64,000 nt of DNA, from positions 248,001-312,000 of the forward strand of contig JANQNK010000020.1 in the NCBI GenBank assembly GCA_028279595.1. The letters are read 5' to 3'. The number at the start of each line of letters is the position of its first letter. Position 1 is the stretch's first letter. The translations under genes were made by a program, and so were the position numbers. Below, in pieces: positions 17,639-25,825 of this stretch. The notes beneath the pieces were generated by a model, which was not told the DNA's origin, made no database searches, and was given only the letters and a program-made list of their open reading frames with translations. The DNA is from Thermoplasmatota archaeon (GTDB lineage Archaea; Thermoplasmatota; JAKEGO01).

Positions 17639-19642
17639 TTGGCGCGCGAGACCTACCGGATAGCCCTCTCGGGAAACCCGAACGTCGGCAAGACCACCGT
17701 TTTCAATGCTATCACCGGAGCCAGACAGCACGTCGGCAACTGGCCGGGCGTGACCGTCGAACACATGGTCGGGAAGAAGCGGTTCCGGGGAGTCGACCTC
17801 GAGGTCGTGGACCTGCCAGGAACCTACAGCCTCACCGCATATTCCGCGGACGAGGTCGTCACCAGGGATTTCATCATCGACGAGAGACCGGACGTCGTCG
17901 TCCAGGTCGTCGACGCATCCAACATGGAACGGAACCTGTATCTCACGACCCAGCTTATGGAACTTGGGACAAGGGTCGTCATCGCCCTCAACATGGTCGA
18001 CATCGCCGACGCGAGGGGCGACACCATCGACACTGGACGGATGGAGGAGTTCCTGGAGATACCTGTCGTCAAGACCGTCGGCAGCAAGGGAGAGGGCATC
18101 GATGAGCTTCTGAACGTGATCATCGACGAGGCGCGGCTCGGTCCGCACCACGAGCACGAGATCGGTTACGGCGAGGAGCTGGAGGAGACAATCGCCCACC
18201 TAGTAAGGATAGTAGCGCGGGACCGGAAGATAAAGGACCGCTACCCCCTGAGATGGGTTGCCGTCAAGCTCCTTGAGGGTGACGAGAACGTACTCTCCAA
18301 GCTCAAGGGAAGTCCGGTCGAGAGGCAGGTACGACGATTCCTGAAGAAGGTCGACCAGGTCGAGATCGAGGCAGTCATGGCCGACAAACGTTACGAGGCC
18401 ATAAATGCAGTGCTGCCCCAGGTATGCACACGATGCGTCATCAGGATGTCCCCCTCGGACATGATAGACCGCGTCCTCACCAACAAGTACCTCGGGATCC
18501 CGATATTCCTCGCCCTGATGTGGGGGGCGTTCGAGCTCACGTTCACCGTTGCGGCACCGTTCATGTCGATGATAGACATCGGACTCGGCCACCTGGCTTC
18601 GGCGATCCATGCCAATGTTGCGCATGAAGGTTTGGCGTCCCTTTTGGCGGACGGGATCCTCGGCGGGGTCGGCTTCGTACTGATCTTCATGCCGAACATC
18701 TTCATCCTGTTCCTACTCCTCGCGATCCTCGAGGACAGCGGCTACATGTCCCGCGCTGCGTTCATCATGGACCGCCTGATGTACAAGCTCGGCCTTCACG
18801 GCAAGTCGTTCATCCCGATGCTCATGGGATTCGGCTGCAACGTCCCGGCGATAATGGCCACGAGGAGCATCGAGGACAGGAAGGACAGACTGATCACGAT
18901 ACTCGTCAACCCTTTCATGGCCTGCGGCGCCCGACTGCCCGTCTTCGTCCTCTTTGCAGGTGCCTTCTTCGGCCGTACCGCTGGTGCCGTGATCTTCTCG
19001 TTATACGTCCTCGGGATCGTCGTCGCCATCGTGACCGCGAAGCTCCTCAGGACGACGGTCCTCAAGGGGAGACCGGCTCCATTCATCATGGAACTGCCGC
19101 CATACCGACTACCTACGGTCCGGACCAGCGTCCTGCATATGTGGGACCATGGAAGGATGTACCTGAAGAAGGCAGGGACCATCATCCTTCTCGGGGCGAT
19201 CATCATGTGGTTCCTGGCCAGCTATCCGGCTGGTGTGAGCTACGGGAGCGGAAGTTCCTACGCGGGGATGATAGGACGCACAGTAGCGCCGTTCTTCGCT
19301 CCGATCGGCCTCGATTGGAGGATCGCGGTAGCCCTTCTCTTCGGATTCTTCGCAAAGGAGTTCGTCGTCGGGTCCCTTGGGGTTCTGTACGGGGTCGGCG
19401 ATACCGATTCAGGGGCCATCACGGACGCACTCAGGTCCGAGAGCGGCATCGAACCGGTCCACGCCTACGGGGCGATGGCATTCACCTTGCTGTACCTGCC
19501 ATGCCTTGCCACGGTCAGTGTCATCAGGAAGGAGACAGGGTCCTGGAGATGGACGATGTTCTCCGTACTATACGGTGTGGCCATAGCGTGGACGATCGCA
19601 TTCGCCATCGTGCGGATAGGCGTAATGTTGGGGTACGGGTGA
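17639..19642 (+). CDS. feoB: Ferrous iron transport protein B
   Basis: GTP-binding membrane transporter for Fe2+. The cytoplasmic G domain has G1 GNPNVGKTTVFN at about 10-21, G3 DLPGTYSL near 60 and G4 ALNMVD near 118, followed by the helical GDI-like region to about 270. The membrane part contains the two Gate motifs with conserved Cys (MLMGFGCNVPAIMATR near 400 and NPFMACGARLPVF near 427) and ends in further helices. The 667 residues are normal for a FeoB. TTG start at 17639 after GAGGTG. It sits between double FeoA and a small membrane protein gene that starts five bases after its stop. Confidence 0.96.
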   Translation: MARETYRIALSGNPNVGKTTVFNAITGARQHVGNWPGVTVEHMVGKKRFRGVDLEVVDLPGTYSLTAYSADEVVTRDFIIDERPDVVVQVVDASNMERNLYLTTQLMELGTRVVIALNMVDIADARGDTIDTGRMEEFLEIPVVKTVGSKGEGIDELLNVIIDEARLGPHHEHEIGYGEELEETIAHLVRIVARDRKIKDRYPLRWVAVKLLEGDENVLSKLKGSPVERQVRRFLKKVDQVEIEAVMADKRYEAINAVLPQVCTRCVIRMSPSDMIDRVLTNKYLGIPIFLALMWGAFELTFTVAAPFMSMIDIGLGHLASAIHANVAHEGLASLLADGILGGVGFVLIFMPNIFILFLLLAILEDSGYMSRAAFIMDRLMYKLGLHGKSFIPMLMGFGCNVPAIMATRSIEDRKDRLITILVNPFMACGARLPVFVLFAGAFFGRTAGAVIFSLYVLGIVVAIVTAKLLRTTVLKGRPAPFIMELPPYRLPTVRTSVLHMWDHGRMYLKKAGTIILLGAIIMWFLASYPAGVSYGSGSSYAGMIGRTVAPFFAPIGLDWRIAVALLFGFFAKEFVVGSLGVLYGVGDTDSGAITDALRSESGIEPVHAYGAMAFTLLYLPCLATVSVIRKETGSWRWTMFSVLYGVAIAWTIAFAIVRIGVMLGYG

Positions 19643-19646
19643 TAGA

Positions 19647-20096
19647 TTGCCTGGAAGGAGAGGTCCGAGGATAGCATTCGGGGCCATTGCCGGCGCCCTC
19701 TACCTCCTGTTCGGTCTCATGGAGGCGACCGCAGCTGCAGGGATCGTACTCCCAGAAATCCTTTTCGTTGGAGGCGACCCCATGGGCGCCTTCGTGCTGG
19801 TGATCGTCGGAGCGACCTTCCTATGGGGTTCATGGGAGATCCACCAGGGAATGGATGAAGGGATTGCATATATATACGTCGGAATAGTCCTCGCTCTAGC
19901 ATTCGCAATGATCTACGCTCTCGTGATGGGCGCGAACGCCGTCGAGGCAGGGCCGATCGGGAACGAGGACCTCTCGGACTGGGAGGCGTCCGATGACCTA
20001 AGACCGGGCCTGTACCTCGCCGTACTGCCGCTCATCGGGGTGATCGCGTGGAGGGACAGGTTCCGCCTGTCTGGACTGACGAAGGCGGGAAAATGA
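19647..20096 (+). CDS. Four-helix membrane protein in feo operon
   Basis: I do not recognise a family for this 149-residue protein. It has about four hydrophobic helices: residues 9-35 (AFGAIAGALYLLFGLMEA), 46-62, 73-95 and 125-137, with GMDEG and NEDLSDWEASDD loops between them. The start is taken as TTG at 19647, five bases after the feoB stop; a later start at a non-ATG codon cannot be ruled out. Its position between feoB and a FeoC-like gene suggests a part in iron uptake or in assembling the transporter. That is inference from location only. Confidence 0.65.
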   Translation: MPGRRGPRIAFGAIAGALYLLFGLMEATAAAGIVLPEILFVGGDPMGAFVLVIVGATFLWGSWEIHQGMDEGIAYIYVGIVLALAFAMIYALVMGANAVEAGPIGNEDLSDWEASDDLRPGLYLAVLPLIGVIAWRDRFRLSGLTKAGK

Positions 20097-20106
20097 CGAT
20101 ACGGAG

Positions 20107-20394
20107 ATGATGGAAATGATCAAGGATACGTTGAAAGCAATGGCCGGCGGAGTCGGTTCCGTGACCGGTATGGCGAAGGAGCTCGGTATCTCCAAGGAGG
20201 ATACCGAGTCAAGGATAGACGAGCTTCTGAAGATGGGCTACATCGAGCAGCTCCCCGAGCACATCTTCAAGCCCCAGTCGGGCGGCTGCATGGGATGCGG
20301 CCTCAACACCGCCTGTGCCGAGGGCGAGGGACCGGCGACCACCGAGAAGACCTACATGCTGACCGACAAGGGCATAAAGGTCGCCTTCGAGTGA
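20107..20394 (+). CDS. FeoC-like winged-helix protein with cysteine cluster
   Basis: A 95-residue protein with a winged-helix pattern (VTGMAKELGISKEDTESRID, then LLKMGYIEQL) followed by a cysteine group GCMGCGLNTAC, and a final wing strand TYMLTDKGIKVAF. This resembles FeoC, a small regulator with a possible Fe-S cluster that acts on FeoB stability or feo transcription, although the Cys spacing differs from the enterobacterial protein. ATGs at 20107, 20110 and 20116 are all in frame; GGAG at 20103-20106 favours the last. It closes the feo gene set. An iron-sulfur cluster is likely but not proven by sequence. Confidence 0.75.
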   Translation: MMEMIKDTLKAMAGGVGSVTGMAKELGISKEDTESRIDELLKMGYIEQLPEHIFKPQSGGCMGCGLNTACAEGEGPATTEKTYMLTDKGIKVAFE

Positions 20395-20436
20395 ACCTGA
20401 GAAAATAGTTATACCTGTAGAGTCTGTCGGTGGAAC

Positions 20437-21006
20437 ATGGACAGGGACTACGTCACCGTCGTGTCAGGTCTTCCGAGGTCCGGCACGTCGATGCTCATGA
20501 AGATGCTCGACGAGGGCGGTATCCCACCGCTCACGGACGAGATCAGGACCGCCGACGAGGACAATCCGAAGGGGTACTACGAGTTCGAGAGGGTGAAGAA
20601 GCTTCCCGACGACACCGAGTGGGTCCCCGAAGCGGTCGGAAGGGCCGTCAAGGTCCTCGCCGAACTCGTGACGCAGTTGCCTCCCGGCCACGAGTACAGG
20701 ATAGTGTTCATACACAGGAACATCGACGAGATCCTCGCGTCGCAGAAGAAGATGATCATCCGGCGCGGTGAGGACCCCGATGCGGTCCCTGATTCAGAAC
20801 TGAGGATGCTCTTCCAGACCTATCTCAAGATATTGAAGAGCTGGATCGATGGGCAGGACAACGTCGACGTCGTCTACGTCCACTACAACGAGATCCTGGA
20901 GGACCCGAGCGGCGCCATCGAGGCGATGGACGGGTTCCTTGGCGGACTCGACACGGAAGCGATGGCTGCAGCCATCGATGATAGGTTGTATCGCAACAGG
21001 GCTTGA
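20437..21006 (+). CDS. Sulfotransferase-family protein
   Basis: Predicted PAPS-dependent sulfotransferase. VSGLPRSGTSMLMKMLDEGG at the N-terminus is the 5'-phosphosulfate-binding loop (PRSGTS) of the family, and YRIVFIHRNIDEILASQKK holds the Arg expected in the 3'-phosphate site, with VVYVHYNEILEDP after it. At 189 residues it is short compared with the usual 250-300, so it is a compact form or one with a reduced acceptor domain. The ATG at 20437 has GTTATACCTG upstream as a possible TATA. It is a single gene. PAPS could come from the sat/cysC operon at 41.4-44.2 kb. The acceptor is unknown, perhaps envelope glycan. Confidence 0.75.
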   Translation: MDRDYVTVVSGLPRSGTSMLMKMLDEGGIPPLTDEIRTADEDNPKGYYEFERVKKLPDDTEWVPEAVGRAVKVLAELVTQLPPGHEYRIVFIHRNIDEILASQKKMIIRRGEDPDAVPDSELRMLFQTYLKILKSWIDGQDNVDVVYVHYNEILEDPSGAIEAMDGFLGGLDTEAMAAAIDDRLYRNRA

Positions 21007-21018
21007 GCCATCGGCTCA
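21003..21018. terminator. Small hairpin between convergent genes
   Basis: TGAGCC and GGCTCA pair around a three-base loop directly over the end of the sulfotransferase gene and 7 bases from the end of the dCMP deaminase gene. A bidirectional terminator is possible, but there is no good T-run. Confidence 0.3.
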
Positions 21019-21024
21019 TACAAT

Positions 21025-21546
21025 TCAATAATCGTACCTAACGGCCACGCCGTCCTCTATCTCCAGACCGTCAGCGTCGACACGGGTTATCCTGTGTCTC
21101 GCACCCACGTACTTGACCATCTCGATCCCGGCCTCGTCCAGCAGTTCCTTCGACAGATCGTCAGGATAACCTTCCATGTAGACGATCCTCTCGATCCCGC
21201 CGTTGATGAGGAGCTTCGAGCAGATGACGCACGGGTGAAGTGTCGTGTAGACCGTCGCTCCCGCGATAGGTGTACCGAACACTGCTGCTTGCACGATAGC
21301 ATTCTGTTCCGCGTGAACCCCGCGGCAGAGCTCGTGCCTCTCGCCGGCCGCTATCCCCAGCTGTTCCCTCATGCATCCGATGTCTAGGCAGTGCCTGAGC
21401 CCTTTGGGAGCACCATTGTATCCTGTGGCGATGATGTGCTTGTTCTTCACGAAGACGGCGCCGACCGCCCTTCGGGTGCAGGTGGTCCTCATCGCTACGA
21501 TCTCGGTGATCGCCATGAAGTATTCGTCTGTGTCGAGCCTCTTCAA
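21025..21546 (-). CDS. dCMP / cytidine deaminase family protein
   Basis: Zinc-dependent deaminase, most likely converting dCMP to dUMP for dTMP synthesis. The zinc site is clear: HAEQNAI (His plus catalytic Glu) and [15 protein letters not shown] (PCxxC) in the 173-residue protein, with the ComEB/dCMP deaminase opening [21 protein letters not shown] and [12 protein letters not shown]. An additional Cys/His group before the core ([11 protein letters not shown] and [11 protein letters not shown]) fits dCMP deaminases that hold a second zinc. Its start overlaps the stop of the upstream helical protein gene by four bases. Some homologues act on other nucleotides. Confidence 0.88.
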   Translation of the reverse strand: MKRLDTDEYFMAITEIVAMRTTCTRRAVGAVFVKNKHIIATGYNGAPKGLRHCLDIGCMREQLGIAAGERHELCRGVHAEQNAIVQAAVFGTPIAGATVYTTLHPCVICSKLLINGGIERIVYMEGYPDDLSKELLDEAGIEMVKYVGARHRITRVDADGLEIEDGVAVRYDY

Positions 21547-22421
21547 TCGGGTCCTCTCCTCATCCTCTCCATCGTTTCCACGAACGTGACATACTCATCG
21601 AGCATTATGTCGAGGTCCCTCGACAGTATCGCCATGTCGTCGCCGAGCTTGTCTATACCGTTCTCGGAGACGGCGGCCTTGAACCTCTCCCTGACGCTCT
21701 TCAGGTCGGCAAGTGCCTCGTCGACGCTACCGGGTGGCCTCATGGCCCCGATCGATTCCCTCGCCTTCTCGACGAAACCGGTCGCCAGTGAGGGTGGTAT
21801 CTTCAGCGCATCCCTGATGTCCCTCGGGGGCTGCATGGCAAGAGTGCCGATGTTCTCGATCCCCCAGCGCCTCAGCTTCCGTGAGTACTTCGGTCCGATG
21901 CCCAGAAGGTACCTTGGAGAGGCCTGTATGACATCGAGCATGGAGTCGGGGTCGAACTCCCTGTTGAACATCGCCCTCACTTCGGGCGGGACCCGTGAGG
22001 CGGCCGCGATGTACTCGGCGGCGTCGATCCATCGGCGGATCTCGACCCTGTACTCCTCCGGGTCCAGTGCGGCGAGCATCGATAACGTCGTAACGCCGCT
22101 GTCCCAGAGGTCCCTTATGGCCTTCTGGTCGGCCTCGCTGATGAGTCCGATGTTGGCCGCGAGGGCGTCGCCTGGTTCGAGGGATTCGTCAAGGAAGTCC
22201 CTGATGAACGTGTCGTAGGCCTCGCGGGCCATCTTGCGAAGGGCGTTGATGTCCTTGGGCACGTTCCTGCCCGGTTCGACGCGGAGCATGTCCACAAGTC
22301 GCTCCACTCCCGCGTCGGTAAGTCGCTCCAGCGACCCCTCGGAGACAGCCATCGCCGAGACTGGGATGTTAAGGTCCTTCCATGGATTGCCCGTCGGCTC
22401 TATCTGCCCCTTCGCGCTCAT
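21543..22421 (-). CDS. Unrecognised helical protein with helix-hairpin-helix-like repeats
   Basis: I do not recognise a defined family. The 292 residues are largely helical. Segments such as [53 protein letters not shown] and [17 protein letters not shown] resemble helix-hairpin-helix turns ([10 protein letters not shown] is the best), which often bind DNA backbone or act as protein-docking units. The last 70 residues look like a coiled coil. I use the ATG at 22421, not the TTG at 22439, because TATTTAT upstream would place transcription start between them. The four-base overlap with the dCMP deaminase gene implies coupling and hints at a link with nucleotide or DNA metabolism. Confidence 0.65.
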   Translation of the reverse strand: MSAKGQIEPTGNPWKDLNIPVSAMAVSEGSLERLTDAGVERLVDMLRVEPGRNVPKDINALRKMAREAYDTFIRDFLDESLEPGDALAANIGLISEADQKAIRDLWDSGVTTLSMLAALDPEEYRVEIRRWIDAAEYIAAASRVPPEVRAMFNREFDPDSMLDVIQASPRYLLGIGPKYSRKLRRWGIENIGTLAMQPPRDIRDALKIPPSLATGFVEKARESIGAMRPPGSVDEALADLKSVRERFKAAVSENGIDKLGDDMAILSRDLDIMLDEYVTFVETMERMRRGPD

Positions 22422-22504
22422 CAGCCTCTGCCCATACAATGGGTCCCAGCCATAAATACCTTATCTGGAACCGTCTGGGTACATTCTTCACGAGTGGGTG
22501 GTGT

Positions 22505-23119
22505 TCAGGCGGACGTCCTCTCCGGCGCACCGATCGGTACCCCGCCAGGTGTCCTCGCAAGGTAGAGGTACGGAAGCGAAAGCACAGGAAGCACCATCGC
22601 TGTCGAGATAAGATGTCCGATCGTGAATGGCAGTGCCATCGTGTAGCAGAGGATGAATCCCTCGAGGCTGTGTGCGTAGAACGGCCCGAGCCAGACGCCG
22701 AAATTCGTCCAGGCGTCGAAGACAAGGACCCCTGCGATCCCCGAGCCCGTCAGCATCGTCAGGCCCCTTGGAGAGAAGTCAGCGGTCTTGCCGAGATAGC
22801 TCGAGAGCAGTCCGACCATCGCGAAGCCCGACCAGGTGAACACCGCGATCTCCAGGATGAAGACCGCACCACCGCCTATCAGCACCGTGTCGATGTAGAG
22901 GTCGCTGAAGGCCATCGCAAGGACCGGTACCGCGATCCCGTAGTTCCTTCCGAGAAGCGATCCCGCAAGGACCGAAACGGCTCCGATGGATATCCACAGG
23001 TCGAAAGCCACCAGCTCGTTGCCCGGGGGCATCAGTCCCCTGAAGGCCAATCGTCCAGCCACACCGATGCAGACCAGCGAGGCCGCCATCATAAGTCTCA
23101 GTTTCCTTCCATCATCCAT
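22505..23119 (-). CDS. DUF6580-like membrane protein (ECF-type substrate component candidate)
   Basis: A 204-residue integral membrane protein with about six helices. The pattern LWISIGAVSVLAGSLLGRNYGIAVPVLAMAFSD and a late WTNFGVWLG segment look like the DUF6580 group of small membrane proteins, similar in size to ECF transporter S components that bind vitamins. The ORF track starts at 23191, but the ATG at 23119 overlaps the upstream DUF4430 stop by eight bases (ATGGATGA arrangement), so I use it. Pairing with a DUF4430 protein suggests a shared uptake role, perhaps for a corrinoid. No ECF ATPase genes are in the window, and the substrate is a guess. Confidence 0.6.
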   Translation of the reverse strand: MDDGRKLRLMMAASLVCIGVAGRLAFRGLMPPGNELVAFDLWISIGAVSVLAGSLLGRNYGIAVPVLAMAFSDLYIDTVLIGGGAVFILEIAVFTWSGFAMVGLLSSYLGKTADFSPRGLTMLTGSGIAGVLVFDAWTNFGVWLGPFYAHSLEGFILCYTMALPFTIGHLISTAMVLPVLSLPYLYLARTPGGVPIGAPERTSA

Positions 23120-23540
23120 AGCCCTCGAACCTCCATTCAACGTGATCTCCGTCCTCGAGGCGGTATCTGTCGGCGCCGACCATGCCGGCATCGCCGTTCA
23201 CGTAGTAGATCCAGTACTTCCCGTCGTCGCCGCCGGTCCTGTGGCCGATCCTGTCCACCAGGATCGAGTCGAAGCTCGCCCAGTAGGTGGTCTCGACCGT
23301 AATGTTCGCTACCCTGGGCCGGGCAACGTCCAGAAGGGCGCCGAAGACGGTCGCGTTCACGGTCTCGATATCGTAGGTGTCCTCCGTCCCGTCGCCGAAA
23401 TCGAAGGTCACCGTCACGCCGATCGGCTCGTCCACGACGTAGTCCCCATCGTCTCCGCTCATCCAAAGGCCGAACATGGCCCCGACTCCCAATGAGACGA
23501 AAACGACGGCTGTCAGCACTACTGTGAACACCTGATTCAT
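23112..23540 (-). CDS. Membrane-anchored DUF4430 protein
   Basis: The 142-residue protein has one N-terminal membrane helix (about 5-27) and an external domain of DUF4430 type. VTVTFDFGDGTEDTY opens it; NATVFGALLDVA, a central IGHRTGGDDGKYWIYYVNGD and a closing YRLEDGDHVEWRFEGYG are typical. DUF4430 is related to the C-terminal domain of transcobalamin and intrinsic factor, which suggests ligand binding outside the cell. It overlaps the following DUF6580-like gene by eight bases, so the two are made together. A corrinoid-binding role is inference from family only. Confidence 0.78.
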   Translation of the reverse strand: MNQVFTVVLTAVVFVSLGVGAMFGLWMSGDDGDYVVDEPIGVTVTFDFGDGTEDTYDIETVNATVFGALLDVARPRVANITVETTYWASFDSILVDRIGHRTGGDDGKYWIYYVNGDAGMVGADRYRLEDGDHVEWRFEGYG

Positions 23541-23614
23541 ACTAACCCCTGGAGCGGTCTCCCACCCATCGTTGACTGTTTATTTAAGATTTATCGAGGA
23601 ACGGTCCCGGCTCA

Positions 23615-24325
23615 CTATCTCGTCCTTCGCCGCCACCCTATGGTCGCGATCCCGACGACGGCGAGCATTGTCACGGCGATGATGAACCCGAACTCGGGTA
23701 TCACAGTCCCCGTGGTCTCGGCGGCAGTGCTGTTGGTCACGTAATGGTCGTTGGCATAGAACCTGTAGGTGTGCGTGCCGCCCCCTAGCTTGGTCTCGTA
23801 GTAGAACTCCGCACCGTTGGTGTAGTTCGTGTCCATGCCGTCCACCTGCATCATCGTGTGGTTCGTTCCGTCGATGTTGACGTAGACGAACATGGGCGTG
23901 TTATTGTTCTCATCGATGTAATCGACGGTGAAGTTGAACATCGTAGTCCTGTCCCCCGATGACGGGTCCATCGTCCCGTTCTCGAGCTCGGGGGGCGCAT
24001 TGACATTGACGGTCCCGGTCATGCTGGGGTGATACTCGCAGTAGTAGGACCAGTTGGCTGCCGAATTGAAGACTATGGAACCGGTTCCCCCGGATCCACT
24101 GATGTCACCCGTATCCCAGGCATCGTCGTCCTCTGTGGCCGTGTGGGTCGCCGAGTCGTTGTTTTCCCACGTGATCGTGTCCCCTACCTCGATCGTGATA
24201 TCCTCCGGCTTGAACTCGAATCCCTCGATCTCGACCCAGTGGGTCTTCGCCGAAACACCAGGCAGGACCAGCAGGGAAAAGCCCAGGATAAGCAGTACCG
24301 CTATCAACAATTTTCGTGATACCAT
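23615..24325 (-). CDS. Surface-anchored cupredoxin (plastocyanin-like)
   Basis: Exported blue-copper-type electron carrier or copper protein. From the ATG at 24325 there is a signal peptide (about 1-25, ending GVSA), then a plastocyanin-like domain: EGFEFKPEDITIEVGDTITW, the first copper His in DSATHTATED, and the C-H-M ligands in YYCEYHPSMTG, a complete type 1 site. A second beta domain (about 120-200) follows with many N-glycosylation sequons. The tail is PEFG, a hydrophobic helix and WRRRTR, resembling PEFG-CTERM sorting signals. ORF start 24370 is rejected because AGATATACA lies within that extension. Partners are unknown. Confidence 0.87.
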   Translation of the reverse strand: MVSRKLLIAVLLILGFSLLVLPGVSAKTHWVEIEGFEFKPEDITIEVGDTITWENNDSATHTATEDDDAWDTGDISGSGGTGSIVFNSAANWSYYCEYHPSMTGTVNVNAPPELENGTMDPSSGDRTTMFNFTVDYIDENNNTPMFVYVNIDGTNHTMMQVDGMDTNYTNGAEFYYETKLGGGTHTYRFYANDHYVTNSTAAETTGTVIPEFGFIIAVTMLAVVGIATIGWRRRTR

Positions 24326-24384
24326 TCCTATCACCTGTGACGGAAGCACGGCTGGAATGTATATCTTCATCCCCTAAATCGCGA

Positions 24385-25623
24385 TCATTCGATCATCGCA
24401 CGCGCGCCGCAATGCGGACACTGTATGACCGCCGGTCTCTCCCGGACCCTGACGATCAGCTTCCTCTCGCACTTGTAGCAGCGGATCAGGAACTCCTCCT
24501 GCTTCGGTCCGCCCACGGGTGCCTGCGAGAACTGTGCCTGTCCGGAGTCCTTTCCGCCTGTCACGGCTGCGCCACCTGCAGGCGCACCTCCAGGCGCGGT
24601 CCCACCGCCGCCGGCTGCTGCCGGTGCGCCTCCCCCAGCGGGTGCTCCTCCGGCCTCGCCTCCGATGGGCGCGGACGTGGTCGGTCCGCCTCCGCCCATT
24701 CCGCCGGTCTGGGCTACCCGGCCTCCCGATCCCGCTACGGGTGACGGGAGGGCGGATCCGTCGTAGGCCGCCTGTATGAGCTCCTTCGGCGGAGCCCTCT
24801 TGAAGACGTCGATGTGCTTCTTGACTATTGGATCGACGATGAACTGCTTGATCGCCAATGCCTCGTCGAGCTCGTCGAGGACCGCGTGATGATATCCAAT
24901 GAGCAACGCTTTGTCCTGCGCAAAGGACCTGAGGATCATCTTGGTCTTACCGCCCTCGCCCATGAGCTCGATGTAGGTCGCGAACTTCTCGGCGACGCTC
25001 TCGCAGTAGAAGCGGACCTTCCCGCGCAGTCCCATGGAGCTCCTCGCGATGGAGGGTTCGAGCATGAATATGTTAACACCCTTGAGGGTGTTGCCGATGA
25101 CATCGACGATCCTGTCGGCGGGGAGCGGGAGTGCTATCCTCTCCGCAGTGTTGATGAGTCCCTTTGCGACCTCCATCCATTCCGATGTGTCGATGGGCCT
25201 CGGGTAGACTATCGGAGCCTCGATCGAGAAGGATACCGGTAGGACCTCCTCCTCCCTCATGTGGTCGGTCTTGGGGTTGAGGAACTGAAGTTGGGATGAT
25301 AACGATACCTCTCCACATACATGGGCGGGCCTGAACTCGAGCTTGACGACCTCCGGCTTTCCCGGGAGCAGACGGGGTATCTTCGTCTGCGTCGTCATAG
25401 GAAGTAGTGACTGCGGGTGCCTGACCGAGATGAGGATGTCGTAGATCGGCCTCTTGACCGTGTTGACGAGCATGAGCATGTAGATGACGTTCGCACCCTC
25501 GAACCTGATTGTACTCTTCGTCTTGATCAGCTCCGAGCCTCCGCTCGTGAGGTCTCCAAAATCGGTCGGGTCTGCGATGTAGTCCTCGACGGTCTTGATT
25601 CCACCCTTCTCGTCACGAACCAT
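24385..25623 (-). CDS. Zinc-ribbon protein with Gly/Ala/Pro-rich linker, unrecognised
   Basis: I do not recognise the family. The 412-residue protein has no signal peptide and no membrane helix, so it is probably cytoplasmic. Residues 1-300 form a mixed alpha/beta region in two parts: about 30-140 looks beta-rich (TIRFEGANVIYMLMLVN...), about 150-300 helical (RIALPLPADRIVDVIGNTLK). A low-complexity Gly/Ala/Pro linker spans about 300-370, and the end is a zinc ribbon with CYKC and CPHC. The linker-ribbon arrangement suggests a tethered adaptor or regulator. ATTTATATAAA upstream at about 25691-25701 is a clear TATA, and GGAGG precedes the ATG at 25623. It lies downstream of the giant surface protein gene in opposite order, transcribed separately. 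Confidence 0.65.
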   Translation of the reverse strand: MVRDEKGGIKTVEDYIADPTDFGDLTSGGSELIKTKSTIRFEGANVIYMLMLVNTVKRPIYDILISVRHPQSLLPMTTQTKIPRLLPGKPEVVKLEFRPAHVCGEVSLSSQLQFLNPKTDHMREEEVLPVSFSIEAPIVYPRPIDTSEWMEVAKGLINTAERIALPLPADRIVDVIGNTLKGVNIFMLEPSIARSSMGLRGKVRFYCESVAEKFATYIELMGEGGKTKMILRSFAQDKALLIGYHHAVLDELDEALAIKQFIVDPIVKKHIDVFKRAPPKELIQAAYDGSALPSPVAGSGGRVAQTGGMGGGGPTTSAPIGGEAGGAPAGGGAPAAAGGGGTAPGGAPAGGAAVTGGKDSGQAQFSQAPVGGPKQEEFLIRCYKCERKLIVRVRERPAVIQCPHCGARAMIE

Positions 25624-25825
25624 GCTGCGTCGATCCTCCGCCGGGGAACCGCCCCCGATACGTTACCGTATCCCTGAATATATCTAGGTTTATATAAATC
25701 CTTACCGCCCTCTCTCACCAACGACGGGGCTTATTTCACCATCGCGGGCCCTCGTTGCTGTTGTCATCGTGCAAAACAGGGCTGATTTTCCCGTTTAGTC
25801 CGGGGGTCTGGCCACCCGAACTTCT

